A program made the position numbers and the translations under genes. From Iodobacter arcticus (GTDB taxonomy: Bacteria; Pseudomonadota; Gammaproteobacteria; Burkholderiales; Chitinibacteraceae), in NCBI RefSeq assembly GCF_042664895.1, contig NZ_JBHTBQ010000001.1:62001-126000 (forward strand): DNA of 64,000 nucleotides. Direction: 5' to 3'. Under the pieces are notes generated by a model that was not told the DNA's origin, searched no databases, and was given only the letters and a program-made list of their open reading frames with translations. Positions within the stretch are counted from its first letter, which is position 1, and each line of letters opens with the position of its first letter. Below are positions 35,048 to 44,720 of this stretch, one piece after another.

Positions 35048-36049
35048 TTATTTTTTCCTTAGCAGCGGCAAGCACATCACCATCAGTTCGTCCCACACTT
35101 CGCCTTTGCCTATGCCCTTATTCATTTGATCGATCAGGGCCGCGTGGGCGAGGGCGGTTTTGAGTTGGGCGGCTTTTACTCGGGCAAGCGCAGGCTCGAC
35201 TAGTTTTTGTTTTTCGCCCCAGATACGTAATTCTTTAAATAATTGAGCGCTTGGCGTGCCACGTTGCTTGCCAAGGCCTAGGCGATAGAGGGTGCGGATT
35301 TCTTCCGCCAGCGACCATAGCACTAAATGCGGCGCTTCGCCTTCGGCACGCAGGCCTGCCAGCATGCGGGCAAAGCGGGTGGCATCCCCCGTGAGTAAGG
35401 CTGCGCCAAGTTGAAATACATCGTAGCGCGCTACATTGGCAACGCTGGCTTGTAGATCACTTACGCTGATTTCACCCGCAGGGTGCAGCAGGGCTAGTTT
35501 TTGGATTTCCTGAAAGGCGGCCAGTAAATTGCCCTCAACCCTGTCGGCTAAAAATTGCAGTGCTTCGGGGGCGAGTTTTTGCTGCTGGCGGGCGAGTCGC
35601 GCCGCTATCCATTCGGGCAGTTGGCGGTGTTCGATGTTTTTGGCTTCGAGCACTTCGCCCTTGGCTGATAGCGCTTGAAACCACTTGCTGTTTTGGCCCG
35701 TTTTATCGAGCCGTGGGCAGGTAACTAAGGTAATCGTATCGGGCGGCAGACGCTGGCAATAGGCTTCAATGGCCTTGCCGCCATCAACGCCCGGCTTGCC
35801 GGTGGTGATGCGTAGCTCGATCAGTTTTTTATCTGAAAACAGCGAAAAGGAATTACCCTGCATTTCTAGGCTAGACCAAGCAAAGCCGGGCTCTACGGTA
35901 AGCACTTCACGCTCCGTATAGCCTGCCGCCCTCGCAGCATCTCTGATTTGCTGCGCGGCTTCGAGCACGAGGAGGGTTTCGTCACCATGCAGGGTGTAAA
36001 GCTCGGCAAGGCCTTTGCCAAGGTGTCGGGGAAGATCATCAGGGCGCAT
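35048..36049 (-). CDS. holA: DNA polymerase III delta subunit (HolA)
   Basis: HolA is the clamp-loader subunit that opens the beta clamp. The 333-residue protein has the expected N-terminus (LYTLHGDETLLVLEAAQQIR), the segment SLFSDKKLIELRI that contacts beta, and a middle RVEGNLLAAFQEIQKLALL. It lies last in the leuS-lptE-holA string on the minus strand, a gene order conserved in proteobacteria, 27 bases after lptE. Confidence 0.94.
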   Translation of the reverse strand: MRPDDLPRHLGKGLAELYTLHGDETLLVLEAAQQIRDAARAAGYTEREVLTVEPGFAWSSLEMQGNSFSLFSDKKLIELRITTGKPGVDGGKAIEAYCQRLPPDTITLVTCPRLDKTGQNSKWFQALSAKGEVLEAKNIEHRQLPEWIAARLARQQQKLAPEALQFLADRVEGNLLAAFQEIQKLALLHPAGEISVSDLQASVANVARYDVFQLGAALLTGDATRFARMLAGLRAEGEAPHLVLWSLAEEIRTLYRLGLGKQRGTPSAQLFKELRIWGEKQKLVEPALARVKAAQLKTALAHAALIDQMNKGIGKGEVWDELMVMCLPLLRKK

Positions 36050-36076
36050 GCTTAATCCTTGCGCTGAGTATGCAAT

Positions 36077-36565
36077 TTACGGCGCATCTTTCAACTTAGC
36101 TAAGGCGCTGATGCGGCGCAGAATTTGCTGGGCAGCGTCTTGCTGCATATCGGTTATCAATAGCGTGGCTTCGGCATCTTTACCCAAGCTATTGTGTTCG
36201 TCGTAGCTGTAATCACGGTTGAGCTGCAATTTGCCATTTTCAATCAACTGGCGCTCGCCCGCCTGAACGCTGTAACTTACTCTATATAGCAAACGATATT
36301 CGCTGACACGACCTGCATTATTGACCGTGAGCACTTTTTGCTCAGTGCTATCACTCATGATATTAATCACAACAGCGGGCTTAACCGCATTGAGCGTAAC
36401 GCTTGGCAGTGTGGATAAGCTTTGCTTCAGCTGCTGGGCAACTGCGCTATCGCCGATCACATGGGCTGTGGTGTATGGGAACGTACCCGGCCCAGTGCCA
36501 CGCAAATGAAAGCCGCAGCCTGTAAGCAGGCTAAACAGAAGCAGAGAGATAAAGGCTTTAAGCAT
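36077..36565 (-). CDS. lptE: LPS-assembly lipoprotein LptE
   Basis: LptE plugs the LptD barrel that inserts lipopolysaccharide in the outer membrane. The 162-residue precursor has a lipobox LLTGC (Cys17) followed by GFHLRG, the hallmark LptE N-terminus, and RDYSYDEHNSLGKDAEATLL. It sits between leuS and holA as usual. The leuS-lptE gap of 425 bases is unusually long because it is filled with repeats. Confidence 0.94.
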   Translation of the reverse strand: MLKAFISLLLFSLLTGCGFHLRGTGPGTFPYTTAHVIGDSAVAQQLKQSLSTLPSVTLNAVKPAVVINIMSDSTEQKVLTVNNAGRVSEYRLLYRVSYSVQAGERQLIENGKLQLNRDYSYDEHNSLGKDAEATLLITDMQQDAAQQILRRISALAKLKDAP

Positions 36566-36569
36566 GGGG

Positions 36570-36950
36570 TTGCCTTGTTAGGGTGGGCACGTTTTTGTGC
36601 CCACGCGTGATGAATAGTTGCTTGTTACGCGTGGGCACAGGTGCCATATGCGCATCGGTTAGGCGTTTGTTTACTGGTTGCCGCTCATTTGCAAGCATTG
36701 ACTTATTCGTAGGGCGGGTGAAACCCGCCAGACTTTGGCATGAAATGCTAGAAAACGGCGGGTTTCACCCGCACTACAAAAAAGTCAACCCATGCCATTG
36801 GCTTAAGTTGATGCGTATAACGCGTGGGCACAAGTGCCCACCCTACACACTTAAGCTTTTGTAACATCCTTAACAAATAGCGAATTATCGTAGGGCGGGT
36901 GAAACCCGCGTATTTTTTAGGATTGCTCGCGGGTTGCACCCGCCCTAGGA
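36570..36950. repeat. Repeat cluster between leuS and lptE
   Basis: It contains GGGTGGGCACGTTTTTGTGC CCACGCGTGA with a mirrored GCGTGGGCACA near 36630, then an inverted REP pair at 36709-36777 and a second pair at 36890-36948. Between them is another GCGTGGGCACAAGTGCCC copy at 36821-36841. No gene is visible in these 381 bases. Confidence 0.85.
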
Positions 36951-36990
36951 AAAACATTTCGCTTAAGTTGGGTCGTCGCGTTGTGGTCGC

Positions 36991-39600
36991 TTAAACCACA
37001 ATACTGACTAAACGGCCAGGAACAACGATGATTTTCTTCGGTGTGCTGGTGATGAATTTCAGCACATGTTCATGACCCAGCGCCAGCGCCTCAATTTGCT
37101 CTTTTGGCGTGTCTTTGGCAACGCGAATGCTGCCACGAAGTTTACCGTTGACCTGAATCATCATTTCAATTTCGTCTTGCACCAGTGCTGTGGTGTCAAC
37201 AACTGGCCAGCTTTGATTCAGTAAGTTGGAGCCCGGTACTAGTGATGCCCAGATCGATTCGCAAATATGCGGCACGATCGGCGACAGCATCAGCGCGGCG
37301 GCTTCCAGCACTTCCTGAGCGATTGCCTTGCCTGCATCATCGGACAACTGGCCTTTATTTAGCATGCTGGAGTAAGTATTTAACAACTCCATGACAGCTG
37401 CAATCACGGTATTAAATTGCTGACGGCGGCTGTAGTCATCGCTGACTTTGCCAATGGCGGTGTGTAGGGCAAAGCGCAGCGCTTTTTGTTCCTTACTGAT
37501 TTCGCCTGCGGCGTATTTCGCCACCACGCCAGTGCTGACATGATCAAACGATAGCTTCCAGAAGCGTTTCAGGAAGCGATGTGCGCCTTCTGCACCCGCA
37601 TCAGACCATTCCAAAGATTGCTCAGGTGGCGAGGCAAACATCATAAACAGGCGGGCGGTATCAGCACCGTATAGATCAATCAGCTCTTGTGGATCAACGC
37701 CGTTGTTTTTGGATTTGGACATTTTTTCGACGCCGGCGACCATCACTGGCAAGCCATCGGCCTTGCTAACCGCCGAAATCATTTTGCCCTTGGCATCGCG
37801 CTCGATTTCTACATCGGCAAAATTAATCCAGTCTTTGCCGCCGTTATCCATATCACGGTAGAAGGTCTCGCACACCACCATGCCTTGCGTGAGCAGCTTT
37901 TTAAATGGCTCGTCGCCAGAAACTAAGCCTTCATCACGCATTAGCTTGTGGAAGAAACGCGCATACAAGAGGTGCAGAATGGCGTGTTCAATCCCGCCGA
38001 TATACTGATCAACCGGCAGCCAATGATCGGACGCGGCTTTGTCTACTAGGCCGGTTTCGCATTTTGGCGAGGCATAACGAGCGTAATACCATGAGGATTC
38101 GACAAATGTATCCATAGTGTCGGTTTCGCGCTTGGCAGCTGCGCCGCACTTCGGACATGTTGTCTCGTAAAACTCTGGCATACGTGCCAAAGGCGAGCCA
38201 GCGCCATCTGGAATCACATCTTCCGGCAGTACAACGGGCAAATCTTGCTCTGGTACGGGGACATCACCGCAGGCATCGCAATGAATAATAGGGATTGGGC
38301 AGCCCCAGTAGCGTTGGCGGCTAATACCCCAGTCGCGTAAGCGGTACTGAGTTTTTGGCGCGCCTGCATTTTGAGCTGCTAATTTAGTGGCCATTGCATC
38401 GTAAGCTTGCTCGAAATTCAGGCCATCAAACTCGCCAGAATTAAATAACACGCCGTGCTCGCCATAAGCATCTTGCCAAGGCTCGGCAATGTCTCTGCCT
38501 GCCGATGTTTCAATTACTGCCTTAATTGGCAGATTGTATTTATGGGCAAAGGCAAAATCGCGCTCGTCGTGCGCAGGCACGGCCATGACTGCGCCAGTGC
38601 CGTAATTCATCAGCACATAGTTGGCAACCCACACCGGCAGTAAATCGCCTGTCAGTGGGTGGCGTACTTTGTGGCCGGAATCCATGCCTTTCTTTTCCAT
38701 GGTTGCCATATCGGCTTCAGCCACGGAGCCGCTTTTGCATTCGGCAATAAAGGCTTGCAAGTCAGCATTGCCCACGGCTGCTGAAGTTGCCAGTGGGTGC
38801 TCGGCGGCAACGGCCACATAAGTCGCACCCATCAGGGTATCGGGGCGAGTGGTGTAAACGGTGAGCGAATCGTTGCCATCGATATGGTTAGCGGCAGGAA
38901 AGGTCACATCCATGCCGCGTGACTTACCAATCCAATTGCGTTGCATGGTTTTAACTTGCTCGGGCCAGCCATCTAGCTGATCCAAATCTTGCAGCAATTG
39001 CTCGGCGTAATCGGTGATCTTGAAGTAATACATCGGGATTTCGCGCTTTTCAACCACTGCGCCAGAGCGCCAGCCGCGCCCATCCACCACTTGCTCATTC
39101 GCCAATACGGTTTGATCAACCGGATCCCAGTTTACCGAGCCATTTTTTTTATAAATCACGCCTTTTTCAAACAGGCGGGTAAATAGCCATTGTTCCCAGC
39201 GATAGTAATCTGGCTTACAAGTGGCGATTTCACGATTCCAATCCACAGCCAAGCCCAAAGACTTGAGCTGGGTCTTCATATATTCAATATTGGAGTAAGT
39301 CCAAATTGCTGGAGCCACCTTGTTTTTCATGGCGGCGTTTTCAGCAGGCAGGCCAAAGGCATCCCAGCCCATAGGCTGCATGACATTAAAACCATTCAAA
39401 GCATGGAAGCGTGAGAGTACATCGCCTATGGTGTAGTTACGCACATGACCCATGTGCAGCTTGCCACTTGGGTAAGGGAACATCGATAGACAATAGTATT
39501 TAGGCTGACCGGCCTTTTCGATGGCCGCAAAAACCTGATTTTTTTCCCAATGCTGCTGGGCTGCAGCTTCGATGGTAGACGGTGTATAGAGCTCGATCAT
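36991..39600 (-). CDS. leuS: Leucyl-tRNA synthetase
   Basis: LeuS charges tRNA-Leu. The 869-residue protein has the HIGH-type motif in PYPSGKLHMGHVRNYTIGD, the CP1 editing domain (TRPDTLMGATYVAVAAEHP), a zinc-type CPKCGAAAKRETDTMDTFV segment and KMSKSKNNG as the KMSKS loop. Length and order are as in E. coli. First gene of the leuS-lptE-holA group. Confidence 0.97.
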   Translation of the reverse strand: MIELYTPSTIEAAAQQHWEKNQVFAAIEKAGQPKYYCLSMFPYPSGKLHMGHVRNYTIGDVLSRFHALNGFNVMQPMGWDAFGLPAENAAMKNKVAPAIWTYSNIEYMKTQLKSLGLAVDWNREIATCKPDYYRWEQWLFTRLFEKGVIYKKNGSVNWDPVDQTVLANEQVVDGRGWRSGAVVEKREIPMYYFKITDYAEQLLQDLDQLDGWPEQVKTMQRNWIGKSRGMDVTFPAANHIDGNDSLTVYTTRPDTLMGATYVAVAAEHPLATSAAVGNADLQAFIAECKSGSVAEADMATMEKKGMDSGHKVRHPLTGDLLPVWVANYVLMNYGTGAVMAVPAHDERDFAFAHKYNLPIKAVIETSAGRDIAEPWQDAYGEHGVLFNSGEFDGLNFEQAYDAMATKLAAQNAGAPKTQYRLRDWGISRQRYWGCPIPIIHCDACGDVPVPEQDLPVVLPEDVIPDGAGSPLARMPEFYETTCPKCGAAAKRETDTMDTFVESSWYYARYASPKCETGLVDKAASDHWLPVDQYIGGIEHAILHLLYARFFHKLMRDEGLVSGDEPFKKLLTQGMVVCETFYRDMDNGGKDWINFADVEIERDAKGKMISAVSKADGLPVMVAGVEKMSKSKNNGVDPQELIDLYGADTARLFMMFASPPEQSLEWSDAGAEGAHRFLKRFWKLSFDHVSTGVVAKYAAGEISKEQKALRFALHTAIGKVSDDYSRRQQFNTVIAAVMELLNTYSSMLNKGQLSDDAGKAIAQEVLEAAALMLSPIVPHICESIWASLVPGSNLLNQSWPVVDTTALVQDEIEMMIQVNGKLRGSIRVAKDTPKEQIEALALGHEHVLKFITSTPKKIIVVPGRLVSIVV

Positions 39601-39681
39601 GCCGGAAATCCAGTTGTACTTTCACAAAGCCGATGATTATATCCCGAATGTTTGCGCTTCGGGTTTCATAAGGAAGTTGAT

Positions 39682-40533
39682 ATGCGTTTAGTGCTTTTAA
39701 TAGGTTTATTACTTACTTCTTTTGCCTATGCCGACCCGGCACGGGTGGAATCGGTGCAATTGCCAGCATGGCTGGAGCGGGGAGGGGTGAAAAAACCATT
39801 GGCACCGCAAATGCAACTCTTACCTAGCGACCGGATTATCACCGGTGCAGGGGCAAGGGTGTATGTGCAGCTACCTGAAGGCAGTAGGGTGAAGCTGGGT
39901 GAAAATGCTAATTTGCAACTTGATCAGCTCAATGAGGCCAATGGTAAAGACGGCAATGTATTTAAAGCTGCACTGAAAATGGTAACCGGGGCTTTTCGTT
40001 TTACCACCAATACCTTGAATAAATCTGCGCAAAGAGATGTGAGTGTCACCGTATCTACCGTGACAGCGGGGATACGCGGCACGGATTTATGGGGCAAGGC
40101 CGATGTAGATAAAAACGTAGTGTGTCTGCTGGAGGGAAAAATTGCGGTTGGGGCAGAGGGGCACCCGCAGGTGGAGCTAACCGAGCCTTTGAGTTTCTAT
40201 ATTGCACCGCATGATAAAGAGCCTCTGCCGGTTGGCAAGGTAGAGCCGGAGAAGCTTAAAAAGTGGGCCGCTGAAACCGAAATAGAAGGCCATGCAGGTG
40301 CAATCAGCCAACAGGGAGCATGGCGTATTGTGTGGGGTAGCTACGCCAAAATTGATCAGGCGTTGGCTCTTTACGATAGCTTGCAGGTGGCGGGCTATCC
40401 GGTAAAAATCCGCAGCCAGTCTAAGCGTCATCGTGTGGTGCTGGTGGGCTTGGCTTCCAAGGCCGATGCACAGGCCGTTGTTGCAAAAGTGCATCAGCAA
40501 GTTGCAACTCCGCAGGCAGAAATCGGGCGTTAG
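39682..40533 (+). CDS. FecR domain and SPOR domain protein, exported
   Basis: The 283-residue protein has a signal peptide (MRLVLLIGLLLTSFAYA). A FecR-type domain follows (LPSDRIITGAGARVYVQLPEGS, VSTVTAGIRGTDLW). The C-terminal region resembles a SPOR peptidoglycan-binding domain (WRIVWGSYAKIDQALALYDSLQ to HRVVLVGL). It is probably periplasmic, perhaps at the septum. ATG 39682 follows ATAAGGAAGTTGAT. The frame from 39652 adds ten residues before a normal signal peptide and is not preferred. Transcribed divergently from leuS. Confidence 0.85.
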   Translation: MRLVLLIGLLLTSFAYADPARVESVQLPAWLERGGVKKPLAPQMQLLPSDRIITGAGARVYVQLPEGSRVKLGENANLQLDQLNEANGKDGNVFKAALKMVTGAFRFTTNTLNKSAQRDVSVTVSTVTAGIRGTDLWGKADVDKNVVCLLEGKIAVGAEGHPQVELTEPLSFYIAPHDKEPLPVGKVEPEKLKKWAAETEIEGHAGAISQQGAWRIVWGSYAKIDQALALYDSLQVAGYPVKIRSQSKRHRVVLVGLASKADAQAVVAKVHQQVATPQAEIGR

Positions 40534-40581
40534 TTTATTGAAATAGAGGGTGGGCACGCGGGGCCCATCCTCAATTTCTGT

Positions 40582-42474
40582 TTATTTTAAAGCCTTATCC
40601 AAAGTGGCTTTAAATGCGACTGCATCTTGAAATCCCACAGTAGAAAACTGCTCTTTTCCTTGCGGATCAAAAAAGATAATGCCCGGTGGGCCGAAGAGTT
40701 TAAAGCGTTTGAGCAGGGCTTTATCCGCATCGGTGTTCGCAGTGACATCGGCTTGCAAGAGGCGCATTTGGCCCATTCTGGCAGCCACTTCAGGGTCGCT
40801 AAAAGTAAACTTTTCCATCTCTTTGCAAGACACGCACCAGTCGGCATAAAAATCGAGCATGACGGGCTGCTTGCTGTTGGCTAGCTTGCTTTCCAAATCA
40901 GCAACCGATGTGACGCGCTCAAACTGGCTGTGCGGGGCTGCAGTTTGTGCAGCCATCCCCTGAAAGCCTTGTAGCGGCTGTAATGGATCACGGTTACCGC
41001 TTAAAGCCCCGATCAGCATGGCGGAGCCTGCTAATAAGGCAATGACGCCCAAGCCTTTGCAAAAACGTGGACAGCCTGCGGTTTGCGGGGGGAGTGGATC
41101 GAGTGCATGCAAGAAAACGGCCGAGATAATCAGCAGTGTGCCCCAAGCCAACATGGAAAAGAGGGCTGGTAATACTGGGGATACCAACCAGATGGCCACA
41201 CCTAGCAGCAATACGCCAAATACTTTTTTGATGTTTTCCATCCAGCCACCAGCGCGGGGTAGGGCAGATGCGGCGCAGCCGACAATAATCAACGGCACAC
41301 CCATACCGAGCGCCATCACAAATAAGGCCACACCACCGAGCAAGGCATTATGTGTTTGCGCAATATAAAGCAGAGCGCCAGCCAGTGGTGCTGCTACGCA
41401 GGGGCCAACAATCAGCGCCGATAAGGCACCCATAATCAGCACGCCGAGCAGGGAGCCGCCTTTTTGCTGATTGGCGCTATTGGATAATTTGCTTTGCAAG
41501 CTGGCAGGCAATTGCAGCTCGTAAAAGCCAAACATCGACAAAGACAGCAGTACAAACACCATCGCAAAACTGCCTAACACCCACACATTTTGCAAGGCGG
41601 CAGAGAGTAGCGAGCCGGATAAACCCGCTGCAACGCCTGCCAGTGCATAGCTGATTGCCATGCCTAAGACATAGGCGAGAGATAAAACGAGTGCGCGTTT
41701 TTTGCTGATGTTGTTTCCTGAGCCCACGATAATCCCAGACAAAATCGGCATCATTGGAAATACGCAGGGTGTAAGTGCCAGCAGAAGACCAAAGCCAAAG
41801 AAGCTAAGCAGAATCAGCGGTAAATTGCCGCTGCCTAACAGGCTGGTTACCGAGCCGGTATCGCCTTGGGGGGCTTCTTCAAGGGGGGCCGTGGTGGCTG
41901 CCGCTTGAACAAGGGGAGCTTGAATATTTGTTTCAGCAACGGCCACAGTATCTGGCGTGATTGCATGCACTGGCGCAGGTGTCGCTTCTACGAGTTGGGC
42001 TGGAGCGGCTGGCAACTTAATCTCTGTTACTAGCTTGGTAGTGGCGGCTGGTAGTTTGATATCAGCAACTTGGGTAATGGGCGGATAGCAAAGCCCTGCA
42101 TCGGCGCAGCCTTGCGAAATCACCGTCAGCTTAAATGAAGTAGCGGCTGCGTTTTTGACTTGAATCGGCAGTAGCACTTGCTGGCGATATGTTTCTACTT
42201 TGCCAAAGTTAGGATCGTCGTGGCTCAGCGAGGGGGGGAACTTGGGCGCTGCCAGCTCTACACCAGAATCGGCCGAGAATTTGAGTTTGTTTTTATAGAG
42301 ATAGTAGCCCTCTGCAATGGCAAAACGCACTTCTACCGTTTGATGATCTTTGGCTTTGGCGCTCATTTTGAGCGCTTGTTCAGGCTCTAAAAAAACCGGA
42401 TCCTCGGCCCAGCCCTGACTAAAGCTCAGCGCCAGAAGCGCGGCGCATAGCGTGTTTTTGATGGTTTTAAACAT
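40582..42474 (-). CDS. dsbD: Thiol:disulfide interchange protein DsbD
   Basis: DsbD passes electrons from cytoplasmic thioredoxin to periplasmic DsbC and partners. The 630-residue protein shows all three parts: a signal peptide plus N-terminal domain with the Cys pair in QGCADAGLCYPP, an eight-helix membrane domain (ALTPCVFPMMPILSGI, ALIVGPCVAAPLAGAL) and a C-terminal thioredoxin domain with WCVSCKEME. Start 42474 gives the signal peptide MFKTIKNTLCAALLALSFSQ; the longer frame to 42597 has no support. Converges with the FecR/SPOR gene. Confidence 0.95.
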   Translation of the reverse strand: MFKTIKNTLCAALLALSFSQGWAEDPVFLEPEQALKMSAKAKDHQTVEVRFAIAEGYYLYKNKLKFSADSGVELAAPKFPPSLSHDDPNFGKVETYRQQVLLPIQVKNAAATSFKLTVISQGCADAGLCYPPITQVADIKLPAATTKLVTEIKLPAAPAQLVEATPAPVHAITPDTVAVAETNIQAPLVQAAATTAPLEEAPQGDTGSVTSLLGSGNLPLILLSFFGFGLLLALTPCVFPMMPILSGIIVGSGNNISKKRALVLSLAYVLGMAISYALAGVAAGLSGSLLSAALQNVWVLGSFAMVFVLLSLSMFGFYELQLPASLQSKLSNSANQQKGGSLLGVLIMGALSALIVGPCVAAPLAGALLYIAQTHNALLGGVALFVMALGMGVPLIIVGCAASALPRAGGWMENIKKVFGVLLLGVAIWLVSPVLPALFSMLAWGTLLIISAVFLHALDPLPPQTAGCPRFCKGLGVIALLAGSAMLIGALSGNRDPLQPLQGFQGMAAQTAAPHSQFERVTSVADLESKLANSKQPVMLDFYADWCVSCKEMEKFTFSDPEVAARMGQMRLLQADVTANTDADKALLKRFKLFGPPGIIFFDPQGKEQFSTVGFQDAVAFKATLDKALK

Positions 42475-42561
42475 GATTTCTCTGGTGAAACGTGTTGGGT
42501 GGGGACAAGCTGCGACGCGAATTAAATCTAAATACGTTTTCATTCTCAAGCTATGGGTTTT

Positions 42562-42634
42562 CGTAGGGTGTGAAACGACATAGTCGTTGCGCACCAAGGG
42601 CCGGTGCGCAAGAAAAACACTTGCACACCCTACG
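42562..42634. repeat. GTAGGGTGTG-type palindromic repeat
   Basis: GTAGGGTGTGAAACGACATA is mirrored by CACTTGCACACCCTAC around an inner GTGCGCAA hairpin. The same family as 23380-23452, 48817-48850 (half) and 52485-52556. Confidence 0.85.
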
Positions 42635-42719
42635 CAATATCAATTGTTTAATCTCTTAGCGATATCCTGCCACAGTATAAAGCTTATCAACCACGTAATT
42701 TAACGCCGGAATACCGATT

Positions 42720-43075
42720 TCAAGAGCGCGTTTGTTGTGGTAGCGCTCGCTGACGGTAGCCTGCGCCGTAGTATTGGCCGCAGATTAAAGCACCGTCTTG
42801 TAAAAGCAGGGCAAGTTGGCGGAAATTAGGCGCAGCCGGGGTGCTAGGATTCAGCGAAAAATCGGTGGCGCTAAAGTGGCCGGTGAGTGCGCGATTAGGC
42901 TGGCCGATTTGTAATGGTTTCCATGCCCGCTGGGGCGGCAACATTGCTGGCTGCTGCTCCCGTTAAAGTGGCGCTGCCATTGGTATTGAGCTGCAGATTC
43001 AGCTTAGGTGGCGCACCATTTGCATCCGGTTTTACCCATGATTCAATTTTTACCCACCACTTTTGAGCAAATCAG
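42720..43075 (-). pseudogene. Frameshifted remnant of an unidentified protein gene
   Basis: On the minus strand a frame reading WVKIESWVKPDANGAPPKLN then QLNTNGSATLTGAAASNVAA stops at TAA, while a second frame continues without a gap as PPQRAWKPLQIGQPNRALTG then HFSATDFSLNPS, to the end at 42720. Together they look like one C-terminal half broken by a frameshift near 42940-42950. Upstream an in-frame TGA breaks the same sense (YNASISLTNQLG-stop-FAQKWW). I do not recognise the family. It lies in the 850-base gap between dsbD and nasT; 43076-43325 holds nothing else that I can see. Confidence 0.55.
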
Positions 43076-43325
43076 CCTAGCTGATTGGTAAGGGAAATAG
43101 AGGCGTTGTAAGCTTTGTGAAAATTATTACTGCACCTTAAACGCGCGCTTTATCTTGCAGTGCATCATTTTGGCGCTAGGTAGATCGCTGTATCATTTCT
43201 GCACTTAAAGCGGTTTTCTTGCCAAAGAATGCGCTGATGAGCCGCTGGAGGCGCTTGTTTTTCTAAAATAGAGCAGGGCACGTTTATTGCTGGATCAGTC
43301 CTATCCCTCTGCTATTGGCTTTATT

Positions 43326-43892
43326 ATGCTGCGCATACTTTTAGTCAACGAAAGCCCAAAATCATCGAAAGCTCTGGGGCAAGCCCTGCAAGATGACGCT
43401 TATACGCTGCTGCCAGAGCTCAATAGCGCTAGCTGCCTATGGCAGGAAGCCAAAAGATCCCTGCCCGATCTGATTCTGATCAACACCCGCATCCCCTCTC
43501 AAACCTTGCTTGAACAGCTGCAAGCGATGCGCGGCACCGTGCCGGTATTGATGCTTGCAGAAGGGCTGAATCAAGTGCAGATTCAGGCTGCTTTGCAAGC
43601 AGGAGTTAGCCATTTGATCGATGGTTTTGCAGTAGAAAAATTAGCAGGGGCGGTGATGATGGCTTTTGCTCAATTTGAGCACAGCAAAGCCTTGCAGCAG
43701 CGAATTAGCCTTTTGGAGCAGCAATTAGCCGATCGAAAAGTGATCGACCAAGCCAAAGGGCTATTAATGGACAAGCGCCGCCTAAGCGAAGGCGAAGCCT
43801 ACGAAACCCTACGCCGCCAAGCCATGAAACAGGGCATGAAGCTGGGGGATGTGGCAAGGCAGGTCTTAGCGATGGCGGATTTGCTAGGGTGA
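43326..43892 (+). CDS. nasT: ANTAR-domain response regulator NasT (nitrate antiterminator)
   Basis: The 188-residue protein has a degenerate receiver domain (MLRILLVNESPKSSKALGQA, DLILINTRIP) and a C-terminal ANTAR RNA-binding domain (QRISLLEQQLADRKVIDQAK, GLLMDKRRLSEGEAYETLRR). NasT binds paired hexaloop hairpins in the leader of nitrate assimilation genes and prevents termination. Exactly such a leader lies at 44566-44744. ATG 43326 is chosen for the domain boundary; ATG 43287 would add 13 residues. The partner nitrate sensor NasS is not next to it. Confidence 0.88.
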   Translation: MLRILLVNESPKSSKALGQALQDDAYTLLPELNSASCLWQEAKRSLPDLILINTRIPSQTLLEQLQAMRGTVPVLMLAEGLNQVQIQAALQAGVSHLIDGFAVEKLAGAVMMAFAQFEHSKALQQRISLLEQQLADRKVIDQAKGLLMDKRRLSEGEAYETLRRQAMKQGMKLGDVARQVLAMADLLG

Positions 43893-43977
43893 GGTGGGCA
43901 CGTTCTTGTGCCCACGATGCGCATCAAGATAGCTGATTGCCATAAGCCGTTCGCACGGTTGCAAACATTGAATCACC

Positions 43978-44330
43978 GTAGGGCGGGTGAAACCCGCCGT
44001 TTTCCGTAGCATTTCATGCAAAAGCTTGGTGGGCTTCATCCAATACGCGCTAAGCAAAGTCAAAAAGATCTTTTTAGTGCCTTCGGCACGTTGATTTTGG
44101 AGCGGTTGCCACCGCGGGGGCCTCACTTTCTTGAACGGCCAAGAAAGTAAGCAAAGAAGGCCGCCCCACGAAACACGAAAGCCCCTGCGCTGCGGACAAT
44201 CGAGTCGGCGGCGGGCGGGATTGGCTCGCTGCCTCGCTCCCTTGCCGAAATCCCGCCCCGCTTGTTCCTCACTACGGCGTGTTTCAAGGGGACTTTAAAA
44301 AGCCCTATGCAAAGAGCCTGGTTGTTATGC
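43978..44330. repeat. REP (43978-43999) and large dispersed repeat copy 2 (about 44060-44330)
   Basis: A perfect GTAG-hairpin REP is followed by the second copy of the 250-bp repeat: TTTTTAGTGCCTTCGGCACG, TTCTTGAACGGCCAAGAAAG, AAGGCCGCCCCACGAA and CACTACGGCGTGTTTCAAGG. A decayed REP half follows at 44370-44395. No gene lies between nasT and the transporter leader. Confidence 0.85.
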
Positions 44331-44539
44331 TTTTCGCTGTTTGCTAATGAAAAAACAATTTGCTTAGCACTTATGTGGTTTCGCCCGCCCTACAAAAAAT
44401 GCACCTTTATAACGCCTCTGTGCAAATCCTGTGCAAGCTTATGTTGCGCTGCGTCATTATGGTGCGGCCCCTCCCTTTTTTTTTGTGCGGTATGATTCTA
44501 TCTGTTTGATTTTTATTGTTTTTATTGGTTTGCTAATGC

Positions 44540-44555
44540 TGGCACAGCGTTTGCT
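44540..44555 (+). promoter_or_regulatory. Sigma-54 (RpoN) -24/-12 promoter of the nitrate assimilation operon
   Basis: TGGCAC-AGCGT-TTGCT is an exact fit to the sigma-54 consensus TGGCAC-N5-TTGC(A/T), with GG and GC ten bases apart. Transcription should start near 44566-44568, giving a leader of about 178 bases. NtrC activation under nitrogen limitation is the expected mechanism. Confidence 0.85.
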
Positions 44556-44614
44556 GAGTAGATAACTAGGGCCGTTTAGATTAAATAAACCAAGCCCGAA
44601 AAGATTCAAAACCG

Positions 44615-44656
44615 AGTGCAATGCTGCGCTGGGTGTGGGGAAGGTCAATGGTGGCC
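44615..44656 (+). promoter_or_regulatory. ANTAR target: two hexaloop hairpins in the leader RNA
   Basis: Hairpin 1 is AGTGC-AATGCT-GCGCT (44615-44630) and hairpin 2 is GGTC-AATGGT-GGCC (44643-44656). Both loops are six bases with A at position 1 and G at position 4, the feature required by ANTAR proteins. They stand 20 bases before the terminator, as in the Klebsiella nasF leader type. Confidence 0.8.
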
Positions 44657-44677
44657 CATCTCCCTCAAGGACAACGG

Positions 44678-44720
44678 CGTCCCTTCATGATTTTGTAATC
44701 GTGGCGGGACGCTTTTTTTT
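44678..44720 (+). terminator. Leader terminator controlled by NasT
   Basis: GCGTCCC-TT-CATGATT and AATCGTG-GC-GGGACGC form a long stem followed by eight T. It lies before the transporter gene, 24 bases upstream of its ATG, so it must be read through for expression. It fits the antitermination model with the two hexaloop hairpins upstream. Confidence 0.9.

Noticed and set aside
40177..40557. Minus-strand frame of 126 codons overlapping the FecR/SPOR gene
   Set aside because: It is antisense to a well-supported gene and has no recognisable features.
42475..42597. Upstream extension of dsbD by 41 codons
   Set aside because: It has no family support and would move the signal peptide inside the protein.
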